NCBI GenBank assembly: GCA_041686955.1
Contig: JAWLCV010000010.1
Coordinates: 15,122 to 79,121 of the forward strand
Direction of reading: 5' to 3'
DNA length: 64,000 bases
Origin: UBA7803 sp041686955
Lineage (GTDB): Bacteria; Pseudomonadota; Gammaproteobacteria; Pseudomonadales; Azotimanducaceae
The notes beneath the pieces are model-generated. The model did no database searches and was not told where the DNA came from. It saw only the letters and a program-made list of their open reading frames with translations. Within the stretch, counting starts at the first letter, position 1. Every line of letters begins with the position of its first letter. Shown piece by piece: positions 11,419 to 19,583 of this stretch. Position numbers and translations under genes: made by a program.

Positions 11419-11625
11419 GGTCGGTTCCTCCCTTCCGGTTCCGGTGGCGGCAGTCCCCACATCCTGCCCGTGCGCCGCCGATTCGGCAAAGCCTACTACG
11501 ATCACCGCCGCGACGCGCCGCCGCCCGCGTCTGCGGCCTTGCGCGTTCCGCTTGCGCGTGCCGGGTGATCTTCCCACAATGACTGCGCCGGACCGGGCGC
11601 GCCCCGGGGGCAAGGGAGGCAGGCC

Positions 11626-13050
11626 GTGACCGATCTCATCTTCGAGAGCGCCGCGTCGCTGGTGGCCGCCATGCGGCGGGGCAAGCTCACCGCCGTCGAT
11701 CTGATGAACGCGTGCTACGACCAGATCGAGCGCCTGAACCCCCGGCTGAATGCCCTCGTCAATCTGCTTCCCCGGGACCGGGCCCTGGAGCTGGCCCACG
11801 GCGCGGACCGCGCTCAAGCCGCCGGCGACCGGCTGGGGCCGCTCCACGGTCTGCCCATGGCGCCGAAGGACGCGGTCGAGGTCGCCGGCTTCCCCACCAC
11901 CTTCGGATTCCCGCCGTTCCACGACCGGATCGCCGCGGCGGACGACGCCCTCGCAGCCCGGCAGCGGGCCGCGGGGGCGATCTTCATCGGCAAGAGCAAC
12001 ATGCCGGAGCTCGGGCTCGGCTCCCACACGGTCAACGCGCTGTTCGGCGTCACCCGCAATCCGTACGCGCCGGAACGTACCGCCGGCGGCAGCAGCGGCG
12101 GCGCCGCCGTCGCGCTGGCCACGGGCATGCTCCCGCTGGCGGACGGCAGCGACATGGGCGGCTCACTGCGCAACCCGGCTGCGTTCTGCAACGTGGTGGG
12201 CATGCGGCCCTCCATCGGCCGGGTCCCCGATCGCCGCCCCATGGGCTGGTTCGCCCGCCTCTCCACGCCCGGCCCCATGGCGCGCACCGTGGCGGACACG
12301 GCGCTGCTGCTGTCGGTCCAGGCCGGCCATTACCGGGACGACCCCCTGTCCCTGGGTCAGCCGGGCCACGCCTTCGCCGGAACGCTCGCCCGGGATCTGC
12401 GTGGGCTGCGCGTGGCGTGGACCCCGGACCTCGATCTCGTACCCGTGGCGCCGGAGCTGGCCAGCATCGCCGAGTCCGCGGCACACACCTTCCGCGACCT
12501 CGGCTGTCACGTGGAGCGGGACTGTCCGGACCTGCGCGGCGCCATGGAGGTGTTTCAGGTGCAGCGGGCAGCCGCCCTGGCGGTGCTCGGGCACGCCCTG
12601 GATCGGGACGTACCGGATTGGCGCGAGCATGCCCGGGAGCCCGTGATATGGAACATCGAACGGGGGCTGGCACTGCAGGCCCGGGAGATTCTCGAGGCGG
12701 AGGTGACGCGCACCCACATCTACCGCCGGGTGGTGGAATTTTTCGAACGCTACGACGCGCTGCTGCTGCCGGCCACTCAGGTGCCGCCGTTCCCGGTGGA
12801 AACGGACTGGGTCCGCGAGATCAACGGACAGCCCATGGATACCTACATCGACTGGATGACCATCTGCTGCGCCGTCTCCGTCACCGGGCTGCCGGCCATT
12901 TCGGTTCCGGCGGGATTCACGCCCGAGGGCCTGCCCGCGGGCGTGCAGATCGTCACCGGGCCCCACGACGACCTGGGCCTGCTGCAGCTCGCCCACGAGT
13001 TCGAGCAGGCCACCCTGCACTACCGGCGGCGTCCCGGAGTGGTCGATTGA
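11626..13050 (+). CDS. Amidase (amidase signature family)
   Basis: A 474-residue amidase. It contains GLPMAPKDAVEVAGF with the catalytic Lys, the GGSSGGAAVALATGM block and GSDMGGSLRNPAAFC with the bridging cis-Ser. The C-terminus LPAGVQIVTGPHDDLGLLQLA is the usual end of the fold. It starts at GTG 11626 with GGGAGG six bases upstream. It is distinct in sequence from the amidase at 8630-10024. The next gene, a PIG-L deacetylase, starts within its stop codon, so the pair may act in sequence on N-acyl compounds. The substrate is not known. Confidence 0.88.
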   Translation: MTDLIFESAASLVAAMRRGKLTAVDLMNACYDQIERLNPRLNALVNLLPRDRALELAHGADRAQAAGDRLGPLHGLPMAPKDAVEVAGFPTTFGFPPFHDRIAAADDALAARQRAAGAIFIGKSNMPELGLGSHTVNALFGVTRNPYAPERTAGGSSGGAAVALATGMLPLADGSDMGGSLRNPAAFCNVVGMRPSIGRVPDRRPMGWFARLSTPGPMARTVADTALLLSVQAGHYRDDPLSLGQPGHAFAGTLARDLRGLRVAWTPDLDLVPVAPELASIAESAAHTFRDLGCHVERDCPDLRGAMEVFQVQRAAALAVLGHALDRDVPDWREHAREPVIWNIERGLALQAREILEAEVTRTHIYRRVVEFFERYDALLLPATQVPPFPVETDWVREINGQPMDTYIDWMTICCAVSVTGLPAISVPAGFTPEGLPAGVQIVTGPHDDLGLLQLAHEFEQATLHYRRRPGVVD

Positions 13051-13847
13051 CTCCCGCAAACCCGGACCAGCTCCGGCTCATGGTGGTGGCGGCCCATCCG
13101 GACGATGCCGAGTTCCACGCGGGGGGCCTCATGGTGCGACAGTGTCGTGCCGGCGGCCCGTTGGCCATTCTCTGTCTCACCGACGGCTCCGCAGGGCATC
13201 ATCGGCTGGGCCGCGGCGAGCTGGCGGCGCGGCGCCGGGGCGAGGCGCAGCGGGCGGCGGACCGGCTGGGAGCCGAGCTTACCGTGTGGGACGTTCCCGA
13301 CGGCGAGCTGGAGGCCAGCATCGCGCTGCGCCAGCGGCTGATCCGTGAGGTGCGCCGGTTTCGTCCCGACGTGCTGGTCACCCACCGGCCCGAGGACTAC
13401 CACCCGGATCATCGCGCCACCGCCCGGCTGGTGCAGGATGCCTGCTACCTGCTGCGGGTTCCCAACGTCGTCCCGGACGTCCCGGTTCTCGCCGAGGACC
13501 CGGTGGTGCTGGCCATGTGCGATTTCTTCCAGCGGCCCCAGCCATTTCGTGCGGACTGGGTGCTGGACATCGGCGACGACTTCGACGCCGTGGTTTCCCT
13601 GCTCGCCTGCCACGCGTCCCAGGTATTCGAGTGGCTGCCCCACGTGGAAGGCGTCGCCGTCTCCGGCGACCGGCAGAGCTGGCTGGCGGAGTTCTACGGG
13701 CGCCGACCCCAGGCGGTGGCCCGCCGCTTCGGCCCGCCCGGAAGCCGCTACGCCGAGGCGTACGAGCTGTCGGAATACGGCCGCCGGATCCGTGTCGAGG
13801 CCCTGAACCAGCTCCTGAACGGACGATTGGCAAACGGCGGCGGGTAG
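13047..13847 (+). CDS. PIG-L family deacetylase
   Basis: A 266-residue zinc deacetylase of the PIG-L/LmbE family. The metal-binding AHPDDAEFHAGG motif is at the N-terminus, and the second metal/catalytic region reads THRPEDYHPDHRAT. Family members remove acetyl groups from N-acetylglucosaminyl compounds such as bacillithiol or mycothiol precursors and lipid conjugates. TTG at 13047 overlaps the amidase TGA and gives a normal N-terminus. The ATG at 13080 would begin directly at MVVAAHPDD and is the alternative. Long extensions further left simply read through the amidase gene in another frame. Confidence 0.82.
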   Translation: MTPANPDQLRLMVVAAHPDDAEFHAGGLMVRQCRAGGPLAILCLTDGSAGHHRLGRGELAARRRGEAQRAADRLGAELTVWDVPDGELEASIALRQRLIREVRRFRPDVLVTHRPEDYHPDHRATARLVQDACYLLRVPNVVPDVPVLAEDPVVLAMCDFFQRPQPFRADWVLDIGDDFDAVVSLLACHASQVFEWLPHVEGVAVSGDRQSWLAEFYGRRPQAVARRFGPPGSRYAEAYELSEYGRRIRVEALNQLLNGRLANGGG

Positions 13848-13877
13848 CGGGCGGGCCGCCCCTGCTAGAATGCACTC

Positions 13878-14309
13878 ATGAACCGCCGCTACAAGACCGC
13901 CCGCTGCATCCTCTACCGGGGGAACAGCTTCCTGCTCGCGATCCACAACCGCTATTGGGCCGGCCGGCGCCGCTGGGGGCTGCCGGGCGGCCAGATCGAG
14001 CGGGGCGAGTCGCCCGCCACGGCGGCGGCACGTGAGCTCGAGGAGGAGTTGGGGATCTACGCCCCCGAGCTCTCGGAGCTCGGCGCCTACTCCTACAAGC
14101 GCGCGCTGCACATGGTGTACGCCGCGCCTCTCGTGGAGGACGTGACGGGCTTCGACGAGGGGGAGCTGCTGGACGTGGGCTGGTTCAGCGAAGCGGACGT
14201 GGCGCGACTGAACGCCCAGGCCGCTCTCCACGCGGGCTACGAGCTCGAGGCCATCCGCCGGCTGCGGGTGCGGCTTCTGGGCACGCCCCCGGCGGCCGCT
14301 TCCTTCTGA
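13878..14309 (+). CDS. Nudix hydrolase
   Basis: A 143-residue single-domain Nudix protein. The full Nudix box is visible as G-x5-E-x7-REL-x-EE-x-GI (GGQIERGESP...RELEEELGI), about residues 36-59, which binds the metal and cleaves nucleoside diphosphates linked to another group. It may act in nucleotide pool cleaning, for example on an oxidised dNTP, but the substrate cannot be read from sequence. The ATG at 13878 lies 30 bases after the PIG-L stop. Confidence 0.88.
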   Translation: MNRRYKTARCILYRGNSFLLAIHNRYWAGRRRWGLPGGQIERGESPATAAARELEEELGIYAPELSELGAYSYKRALHMVYAAPLVEDVTGFDEGELLDVGWFSEADVARLNAQAALHAGYELEAIRRLRVRLLGTPPAAASF

Positions 14310-14325
14310 GGCAGGCGCCGCCGCG

Positions 14326-14946
14326 CTAACGGCGTCGGTCGCGAAACTCCTCCGTGGAGTTCACCCGGGGGAACGGTTCATCGGGCACCGGACGGTCCAG
14401 GAAGTCGCACAGCGGCGCCCAGCCCTGCTCCGGCTGGAACACCAGCAACCGGTCTTTGGGCGCCTGTTTCTTGACGTATTCGTTGTGGGCCAGATACACG
14501 TCGATGGCGTGCTCCTTGTCCTCCACCCGGCCGTGGAAGGTGCCTTCCCAGACGAGCTCGAACACCATCTCCGCGAATTCCCGGGTGGCCGGATCCTCCG
14601 CCTCCCGGAAGGCGAGGCTCGAGGGGTAGATGGTGTTCATCACGCTTTCGTACCAGCGGTCGGGGTCGCGCTCGGAGAGGATGACACGAGCGTTCGGGTA
14701 GTGGCCGAGCTGCAGCTCCCAGAAGTTGCAGGCCGGCCAATCCACGCTCGCCCCGTAGCCCTCGAACAGCGTGTCCCAGTCCGTCGGCTCACCCCGGGTC
14801 GCGTCCTGCCACAACGCCACGTGGCCCGGGTTCTGCGCGACCTCGATCATGTGGTAGCACTTGCCGAAGCCCAGCTTCTCGAGCGCCAGCTTCAAAGACA
14901 GGGTGCCGGTACGGCCGAATCCGGCGCCGATGACTTCGATGGTCAT
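14326..14946 (-). CDS. Sulfotransferase family protein
   Basis: A 206-residue protein beginning with GAGFGRTGTLSLKLALEKLG, where GRTGTLS is the 5'-phosphosulfate (PAPS) binding loop of this sulfotransferase family. A second cofactor block is VILSERDPDRWYESV. The family resembles eukaryotic-like small sulfotransferases that are common in marine bacteria and are of unknown substrate. ATG 14946 is chosen because the extension left of it is low-complexity and lacks the fold. No sulfation pathway genes are next to it. Confidence 0.8.
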   Translation of the reverse strand: MTIEVIGAGFGRTGTLSLKLALEKLGFGKCYHMIEVAQNPGHVALWQDATRGEPTDWDTLFEGYGASVDWPACNFWELQLGHYPNARVILSERDPDRWYESVMNTIYPSSLAFREAEDPATREFAEMVFELVWEGTFHGRVEDKEHAIDVYLAHNEYVKKQAPKDRLLVFQPEQGWAPLCDFLDRPVPDEPFPRVNSTEEFRDRRR

Positions 14947-15041
14947 GATCTCTCCTGTTGCCGCCGGGCGCGCCCGTCCCGGCTCGAGGGAGATACTACC
15001 ATTCGGATCGCGACAGTCCGTTGACGGCTTGCCGGCCCCCG

Positions 15042-15830
15042 CTACAGCCACATCACCAGGCTGGCGCCGAGCCCCCAATCCGCGCTCGCGTCGGCGAGCC
15101 CCACCAGCACGTGGCCCCGAAACTGAACCCGGGAGCTCAGCCGCCTGCCGAGGAACAGGGTGGCGTCGGCGGCCGGATCCCCCGATGCCACCACTTCGGG
15201 CCGGTAGCTGAGCATCCCGCCGAGGCTCGTGTCCGACGACAGGTACACCAGGCCCCCGGCGGCGGCGAACCACGTGTTCTTCAAATCGTAACCCTCCGGC
15301 TCCCCGCGGACCTGATAGCCGGCGCTGGCGAACACGGCGCCTTCCTGGAGGAATCGATACACGTCGAGCTGACCGGAGTAATCCGTCTCGCCTGTCCCCA
15401 GCCCCTCGTCCTCGTCCGCCGTGCCGAGCTTGACGGTTCCGGTGAGATCGATGGCCGTGGCACCGTCCGGGCTCTGATACAGGTTCTGCAGGGTGACGCT
15501 GGCGATCACGTCACCGAGCCCGCCGTCGGAGATCTCGGGCCCCTGGCCCGGCAGCAGCGTCTCGGAGCTCTCCAGGCTGCCAGCCGGGCCCTGAACCCAG
15601 GCGTACGGCACCGTGACCCGGAAAATCAGATCGTCCCGCTGCACGTCCAGGGTCACAGGCACGTAAACGTCGTCGATATCGCCGCCGCCGGTGCCGTAGT
15701 CGCCGCTGCGATATTCGGCGCCGATGGCCAGCGACGCACTGGACTCCGCCCAGCCTCCTGCCGGCCACCACGGGATCGTCAGCACCAGACTTCCGACAAG
15801 ATTCCTAACGAACGAATCGGGCCGGCTCAT
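15042..15830 (-). CDS. Predicted outer-membrane beta-barrel protein
   Basis: About 262 residues with an N-terminal signal-like segment (NLVGSLVLTIPWWPAGGWAES) followed by alternating hydrophobic and polar strands (SLAIGAEYRSGDYG, VYVPVTLDVQR, VFASAGYQVRG, TWFAAAGGLVYLSS, FRGHVLVGLADASADWGLGASLVMW). It resembles transporter-like outer-membrane proteins of the phenol meta-pathway type. The start is uncertain: ATG 15830 (used) or a codon at 15854. It lies 13 bases after the stop of the upstream gene at 15844-16422 and is probably in the same operon. Confidence 0.6.
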   Translation of the reverse strand: MSRPDSFVRNLVGSLVLTIPWWPAGGWAESSASLAIGAEYRSGDYGTGGGDIDDVYVPVTLDVQRDDLIFRVTVPYAWVQGPAGSLESSETLLPGQGPEISDGGLGDVIASVTLQNLYQSPDGATAIDLTGTVKLGTADEDEGLGTGETDYSGQLDVYRFLQEGAVFASAGYQVRGEPEGYDLKNTWFAAAGGLVYLSSDTSLGGMLSYRPEVVASGDPAADATLFLGRRLSSRVQFRGHVLVGLADASADWGLGASLVMWL

Positions 15831-15843
15831 CGCGTGGTGCCGA

Positions 15844-16422
15844 TCACCGGTCATCCTGATCTACCCGCAGGCGATCGCGGTCCTGATCCCTGTCGGGGAG
15901 CTGATCCCCGTCAGCGTCGCGGTCCCGGTCGCGGTCGCGCAACCGGTCCTGGTCGCCGACCCCGGGCTCCTCCGCCTCCTGCAGCGTGATCCCCCGAGCC
16001 TGCGCCCGCTCCTGCATTTCCTCGCGGTGCTGCTCGCGGAAGCGGTTGCGTTCCGCTTCATCGGGGATGGCCTGGAGCTGCTCGCGATAGCGCAGCCGCT
16101 CCTGCTCGGTCATGACCTCCTGACCGTAGATGGGTTGGTCCTGATGAACCCGCAGCCGGTCGCGGTCCCGATCCGCCGCTCGGTCCATGCCCCGATCCAT
16201 GGATCTGTCCATGGATCTGTCCATGGCCCGGTCCATGGTGCGGTCCCGTTGCTGGGCCCGATCCTGGTCCACCTGAGGCTGCCGGACCGCGGGCCCCTGC
16301 TGGCCGCCGGGACCGGAAGGTCCGGGCGCCGCCACGGCGGCGAAACCCGTGGAAAGCCCCACCGTGAGCACCACAGCCGGGATCGCGCGGACCCGTAGAC
16401 GCTTTTGCGTGAATCCGTTCAT
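15844..16422 (-). CDS. Secreted Asp/Arg-rich repeat protein, unknown function
   Basis: A 192-residue protein with a signal peptide (residues about 7-33, ending AAVAAPG) followed by extremely charged low-complexity sequence. Five MDRx tetrads (x = A, S, S, G, A) are followed by many DRDRD and RLR units. A short central stretch (about residues 105-145) of QERLRYREQLQAIPDEAERN type looks helical. The Asp/Arg repetition at both ends is unlike neighbouring genes. I do not recognise the family. It might be a polyelectrolyte-binding or envelope protein. The gene is upstream of an outer-membrane-like protein in the same orientation. Confidence 0.6.
   Translation of the reverse strand: MNGFTQKRLRVRAIPAVVLTVGLSTGFAAVAAPGPSGPGGQQGPAVRQPQVDQDRAQQRDRTMDRAMDRSMDRSMDRGMDRAADRDRDRLRVHQDQPIYGQEVMTEQERLRYREQLQAIPDEAERNRFREQHREEMQERAQARGITLQEAEEPGVGDQDRLRDRDRDRDADGDQLPDRDQDRDRLRVDQDDR
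16181..16240. repeat. Tandem 12-bp coding repeat
   Basis: Five near-perfect 12-base units built on GTCCATG/ATCCATG encode the MDRx tetrads of the Asp/Arg-rich protein. The central two units are identical. Such a repeat can expand or contract by slippage without a frameshift. Confidence 0.8.
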
Positions 16423-16534
16423 CGCCGTCACCTCGCTTGTTGGGGCGTGGTCGCCTCCCACCGTGGAAGGCGTATCCTTCTGAGGCTATGACTTCGAAAC
16501 GGCGCGAGCTATCCGAACAAACCCGTACCCGCGT

Positions 16535-16978
16535 TCACTCCACCGTTATGGTGATGGTCTGTGACGTGACGGGCGGGTCGTGGGGAATGTGCAGATGATC
16601 GCCGACCACCAGGGTGAGCCGATGCTCGCCCGGCGCCAGCTCGATTTCCGCTTCGGTCTGGCCCGCGCCGAAATGGCGCACCCGTTCCGTCGCAGGAAGC
16701 GGCAGGCCGAGATCGAGCTCACCGACGTCCTGGTCGATGAGCAGATGGTGGTGACCGGTGCCCGCACGTTCGACGCCGGCGGGAGCGACGCCCATGCCCC
16801 TCAGGCCGAACTTCACGGTGACCGGACTCGTCAGCACCGCTCCGTCGGCCGGCTCGATGAAGTACACCTCGGCCTCCGGCTGCGCGGTCGGGTTGGCCGT
16901 ATCGGCGGCTGTGGCGGCGGCACCGTCGAGGGCGAGCAGCAGGGCAGCGCCGAGGCTGCAGACCATGGGGAATCTCAA
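16535..16978 (-). CDS. DUF4399 family periplasmic protein
   Basis: A 147-residue exported protein with a hydrophobic signal peptide (about residues 5-25) and one small beta-rich domain: FIEPADGAVLTSPVTVKFGLRGMGV, then TGHHHLLID, then APGEHRLTLVVGDHLHIPH. This pattern is DUF4399, of unknown function. The clustered histidines suggest metal binding, but that is inference. TTG at 16978 is favoured as start because a strong GGAGGAGG ribosome site lies 5-6 bases upstream; the next ATG at 16966 would have no such site. Confidence 0.75.
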   Translation of the reverse strand: MRFPMVCSLGAALLLALDGAAATAADTANPTAQPEAEVYFIEPADGAVLTSPVTVKFGLRGMGVAPAGVERAGTGHHHLLIDQDVGELDLGLPLPATERVRHFGAGQTEAEIELAPGEHRLTLVVGDHLHIPHDPPVTSQTITITVE

Positions 16979-17061
16979 ATCGTCCTCCTCCTTCGATCAT
17001 TGAGCACGAGGGTCATTATGGCACTCGAAGGCCGGGCAGACAGCGCCGCAGAGGGAAAGCG

Positions 17062-18069
17062 TCAGGACGTCTCGCCGAGGCGATAGACCTCCACGGCCGT
17101 ATCGTGGAACAGCCGTGCCTTCTCGGCCTCGGAGGCATCGGCCACCAGCTTCTTGAAGGCGTTCCACAGCACGTGGTAGGAGCAACTCTGCTTGTCCACC
17201 GGAAAGTTGCTCTCGAACATGCAGCGCTCGGGACCGAAGCAATCGATGGCGTGGCGATAGTACCGGCTGGTGGCCGCCACCAGCTCCTCCGAGGTGGGGG
17301 GCCGCTCCCCCTTGTGAAAGCCGAAGCCGTTGATGGGCATCACCAGCCCACCCAGCTTGGCATGGACGTTTTCGCAGCGCGCCAGCTCCGCCAGGTCCCT
17401 GCGCCACCCGTCGAAGATCTCGTCGCGGTGCCCCTCGTAGGGACCGATGCCCAGCGGACCGCCGAAATGATCGAGGATGATGGTGACGTCGGGGAATGCC
17501 CGCGCCAGGTCCGTTAGCTCGGGAATCTGCGGGTGATAGAGCCAGGCGTCGAAGCTGAGACCGCGGCGCGCCAGCTCCGCGAAACCGGCGCGGAACGCCG
17601 GATCCAGCAGCAGGCCGCGGGGCGGATGGGTGTGGGAGTTTCGCACCCGTTCGTCCGCGTCCCAGCCGGCGGCGTGGCGGATGCCGCGGAACCGGCCGCT
17701 GCGGGCCAGATGCAGATCGAGCACCTCGCCCACCCCGGCCCCCAGGGTCAGATCGGCGAAGCCGACGATGCCGGCGCACGCGCGAAGCGCGCCGTACCCT
17801 CCGCTGGCGGACATGGCGGCGATGCCGTTGACGAACTCCGTCTCCCCCACCGGCCGCAGCGCCTCCGGTCCGTCCGCCCGGTACATGCTGGCGCATTCCA
17901 CGAAGACGGTGGAGACAACGTTGTGGCCGCTGCCCACGTCATCGAGCAGCTCATCGAGCAGGTAGCGGCTGCCGGGATGATCCCAGAGATGATGGTGCGG
18001 ATCGCAGATGGGCCGCTCCGGCTCGAGGATCTCTTCGCGCACCTGCGCCAGCCACTCCGGTCCGGTCAT
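17062..18069 (-). CDS. Amidohydrolase family metal-dependent hydrolase
   Basis: A 335-residue TIM-barrel hydrolase of the amidohydrolase 2/COG3618 type. CDPHHHLWDHP near residues 22-32 supplies the metal-binding HxH. WLYHPQIPEL, TIILDHFGGP and the late MFESNFPVD (with the catalytic Asp region) follow in the normal order. Related enzymes hydrolyse lactones or decarboxylate aromatic acids. ATG 18069 is preceded by GGGAGGAG. It diverges from the DUF2892 gene, sharing a 146-base regulatory region. Confidence 0.82.
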   Translation of the reverse strand: MTGPEWLAQVREEILEPERPICDPHHHLWDHPGSRYLLDELLDDVGSGHNVVSTVFVECASMYRADGPEALRPVGETEFVNGIAAMSASGGYGALRACAGIVGFADLTLGAGVGEVLDLHLARSGRFRGIRHAAGWDADERVRNSHTHPPRGLLLDPAFRAGFAELARRGLSFDAWLYHPQIPELTDLARAFPDVTIILDHFGGPLGIGPYEGHRDEIFDGWRRDLAELARCENVHAKLGGLVMPINGFGFHKGERPPTSEELVAATSRYYRHAIDCFGPERCMFESNFPVDKQSCSYHVLWNAFKKLVADASEAEKARLFHDTAVEVYRLGETS

Positions 18070-18181
18070 GCTCTCCTCCCACCCAGGTTGCGCTCCACGA
18101 GCTTAGGGGCGCTGACGCCCCCAGGCAAACCCGGGCGTCAGTAGGGGGAATCCCGGATGTATCGGAACGTCCCGCGGCACT

Positions 18182-18206
18182 ATTTTAGCAATAGCTAATT
18201 TAGGAG
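18182..18206 (+). promoter_or_regulatory. AT-rich palindrome before DUF2892 gene, possible operator
   Basis: TTAGC (18185-18189) and GCTAA (18194-18198) are inverted around a 4-base spacer inside a short AT-rich patch. It is directly followed by the TAGGAG ribosome site at 18201-18206. The AT content stands out sharply from the surrounding GC-rich DNA. ArsR-type repressors of related sulfur or metal genes bind AT-rich palindromes, so an operator is plausible but unproven. Confidence 0.3.
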
Positions 18207-18215
18207 CACCCTTAT

Positions 18216-18425
18216 ATGTCGCTCGAGAAAGCCGTAGAAGCCTTCGCCGGGTTCATGGTCCTGTTGTCGGTGGCCCTGACCTACTTCGTCCATCCGGCGT
18301 TCGTCTGGCTCACCGTGTTCGTCGGCGTCAACCTGTTTCAGCAGGCCTTCACCGGGTTCTGTCCCGCGGCCACGGTGCTGCGCCGGCTCGGCTTCAAGCC
18401 GGAACGGGAGCTCGCGCGCGCCTGA
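18216..18425 (+). CDS. DUF2892 (YgaP-like) inner-membrane protein
   Basis: A 69-residue protein made of two hydrophobic helices (about residues 8-26 and 28-46) with an FCPA motif and a basic end (RRLGFKPERELARA). It matches DUF2892, which is often fused to or next to rhodanese domains as in E. coli YgaP. Here no rhodanese accompanies it. ATG 18216 has TAGGAG nine bases upstream. The gene converges on frmA. Confidence 0.8.
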   Translation: MSLEKAVEAFAGFMVLLSVALTYFVHPAFVWLTVFVGVNLFQQAFTGFCPAATVLRRLGFKPERELARA

Positions 18426-18457
18426 CGCCGGCGGCTGGTGCACTGCGCCGCCGTACA

Positions 18458-19564
18458 CTAGTAGACCACCACCGAGCGGATGCTCTCGCCCCGGTGCATG
18501 AGCTCGAAGCCGTGGTTGATGTCGTCGAGGCTCAGGGTGTGGGTGATCAGGTCGTCGATGTTGATCTTGCCGTTCATATACCAGTCGACGATGCGCGGCA
18601 CGTCGGTGCGCCCGCGGGCGCCGCCGAAGGCCGTGCCCCGCCACACCCGGCCCGTCACGAGCTGGAACGGCCGGGTGCTGATCTCCTGGCCCGCGCCGGC
18701 CACGCCGATGATGATGCTCTCGCCCCAGCCCTTGTGGCAGCACTCCAGCGCCTGGCGCATCACGTTCACGTTGCCGATGCACTCGAACGAGTAATCCACG
18801 CCGCCGTCGGTGAGATCGACGATGGCCGCCACCACGTCGTCCACGTCCGCCGGATTGATGAAGTCCGTCATGCCGAACTTCTCCGCCAGGGGCCGCTTCG
18901 CCGGATTGAGATCCACGCCGATGATGCGGTCCGCCCCCACCAGGCGGGCCCCCTGAATCACGTTCAGGCCGATACCGCCCAGCCCGAACACGGCCACGTT
19001 GGCGCCCGGTTCCACCTTCGCGGTGTTGATGACCGCGCCAAGCCCGGTGGTCACGCCGCAGCCGATGTAACAGACCTTGTCGAACGGCGCGTCGGGCCGG
19101 ATCTTGGCCAGGGCGATCTCGGGGACCACGGTGTAGTTGGAGAAGGTGGAAGTTCCCATGTAATGGTGCAGCATCCGGCCGTTCAGGGAGAACCGACTGG
19201 TCCCGTCGGGCATCACGCCCTTACCCTGGGTCTCGCGGATGGCGCCGCACAGGTTGGTCTTGCGCGACAGGCAGAACTTGCACTGCCGGCATTCCGGGGT
19301 GTAGAGCGGAATGACGTGATCGCCGGGCCGCAGGCTTCGCACCTCCGGACCCACCTCCACCACCACGCCCGCGCCTTCATGGCCGAGAATCGCCGGAAAC
19401 AGTCCCTCCGGGTCGGCCCCCGAGAGCGTGTAGGCGTCGGTGTGACAGAGCCCCGTGGCCTTGATCTCCACCAGCACCTCGCCGGCCTTGGGACCTTCCA
19501 GATCCGCGGTCTCGATGGACAGAGGTTGTCCGGGCCCGGTGGCGACTGCAGCGCGTGTCTGCAC
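18458..19564 (-). CDS. frmA: S-(hydroxymethyl)glutathione dehydrogenase (class III alcohol dehydrogenase)
   Basis: A 368-residue glutathione-dependent formaldehyde dehydrogenase. It oxidises S-hydroxymethylglutathione, the adduct of formaldehyde and glutathione, with NAD. Visible features are GLCHTDAYTLSG with the first catalytic zinc Cys, ILGHEGAGVV, the structural zinc loop CRQCKFCLSRKTNLC, the catalytic IGCGVTTGLGAV and the GLGGIGLNV Rossmann loop. The start is GTG 19564. No S-formylglutathione hydrolase gene is adjacent. It diverges from the SulP transporter. Confidence 0.94.
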   Translation of the reverse strand: MQTRAAVATGPGQPLSIETADLEGPKAGEVLVEIKATGLCHTDAYTLSGADPEGLFPAILGHEGAGVVVEVGPEVRSLRPGDHVIPLYTPECRQCKFCLSRKTNLCGAIRETQGKGVMPDGTSRFSLNGRMLHHYMGTSTFSNYTVVPEIALAKIRPDAPFDKVCYIGCGVTTGLGAVINTAKVEPGANVAVFGLGGIGLNVIQGARLVGADRIIGVDLNPAKRPLAEKFGMTDFINPADVDDVVAAIVDLTDGGVDYSFECIGNVNVMRQALECCHKGWGESIIIGVAGAGQEISTRPFQLVTGRVWRGTAFGGARGRTDVPRIVDWYMNGKINIDDLITHTLSLDDINHGFELMHRGESIRSVVVY

Positions 19565-19583
19565 GGCTATGTCCTCCGATTCG

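Noticed and set aside
10042..11568. A 508-residue plus-strand open frame
   Set aside because: It lies opposite the FAD-linked dehydrogenase, whose FAD-binding blocks are intact. Composition is His/Gly/Arg-rich with no domain.
11712..13046. A 711-residue version of the PIG-L gene
   Set aside because: The first 445 residues are the out-of-frame shadow of the amidase at 11626-13050.
16181..16240. CRISPR-like repeat array
   Set aside because: Units are 12 bases, directly adjoining and in frame (MDRx). No spacers exist.
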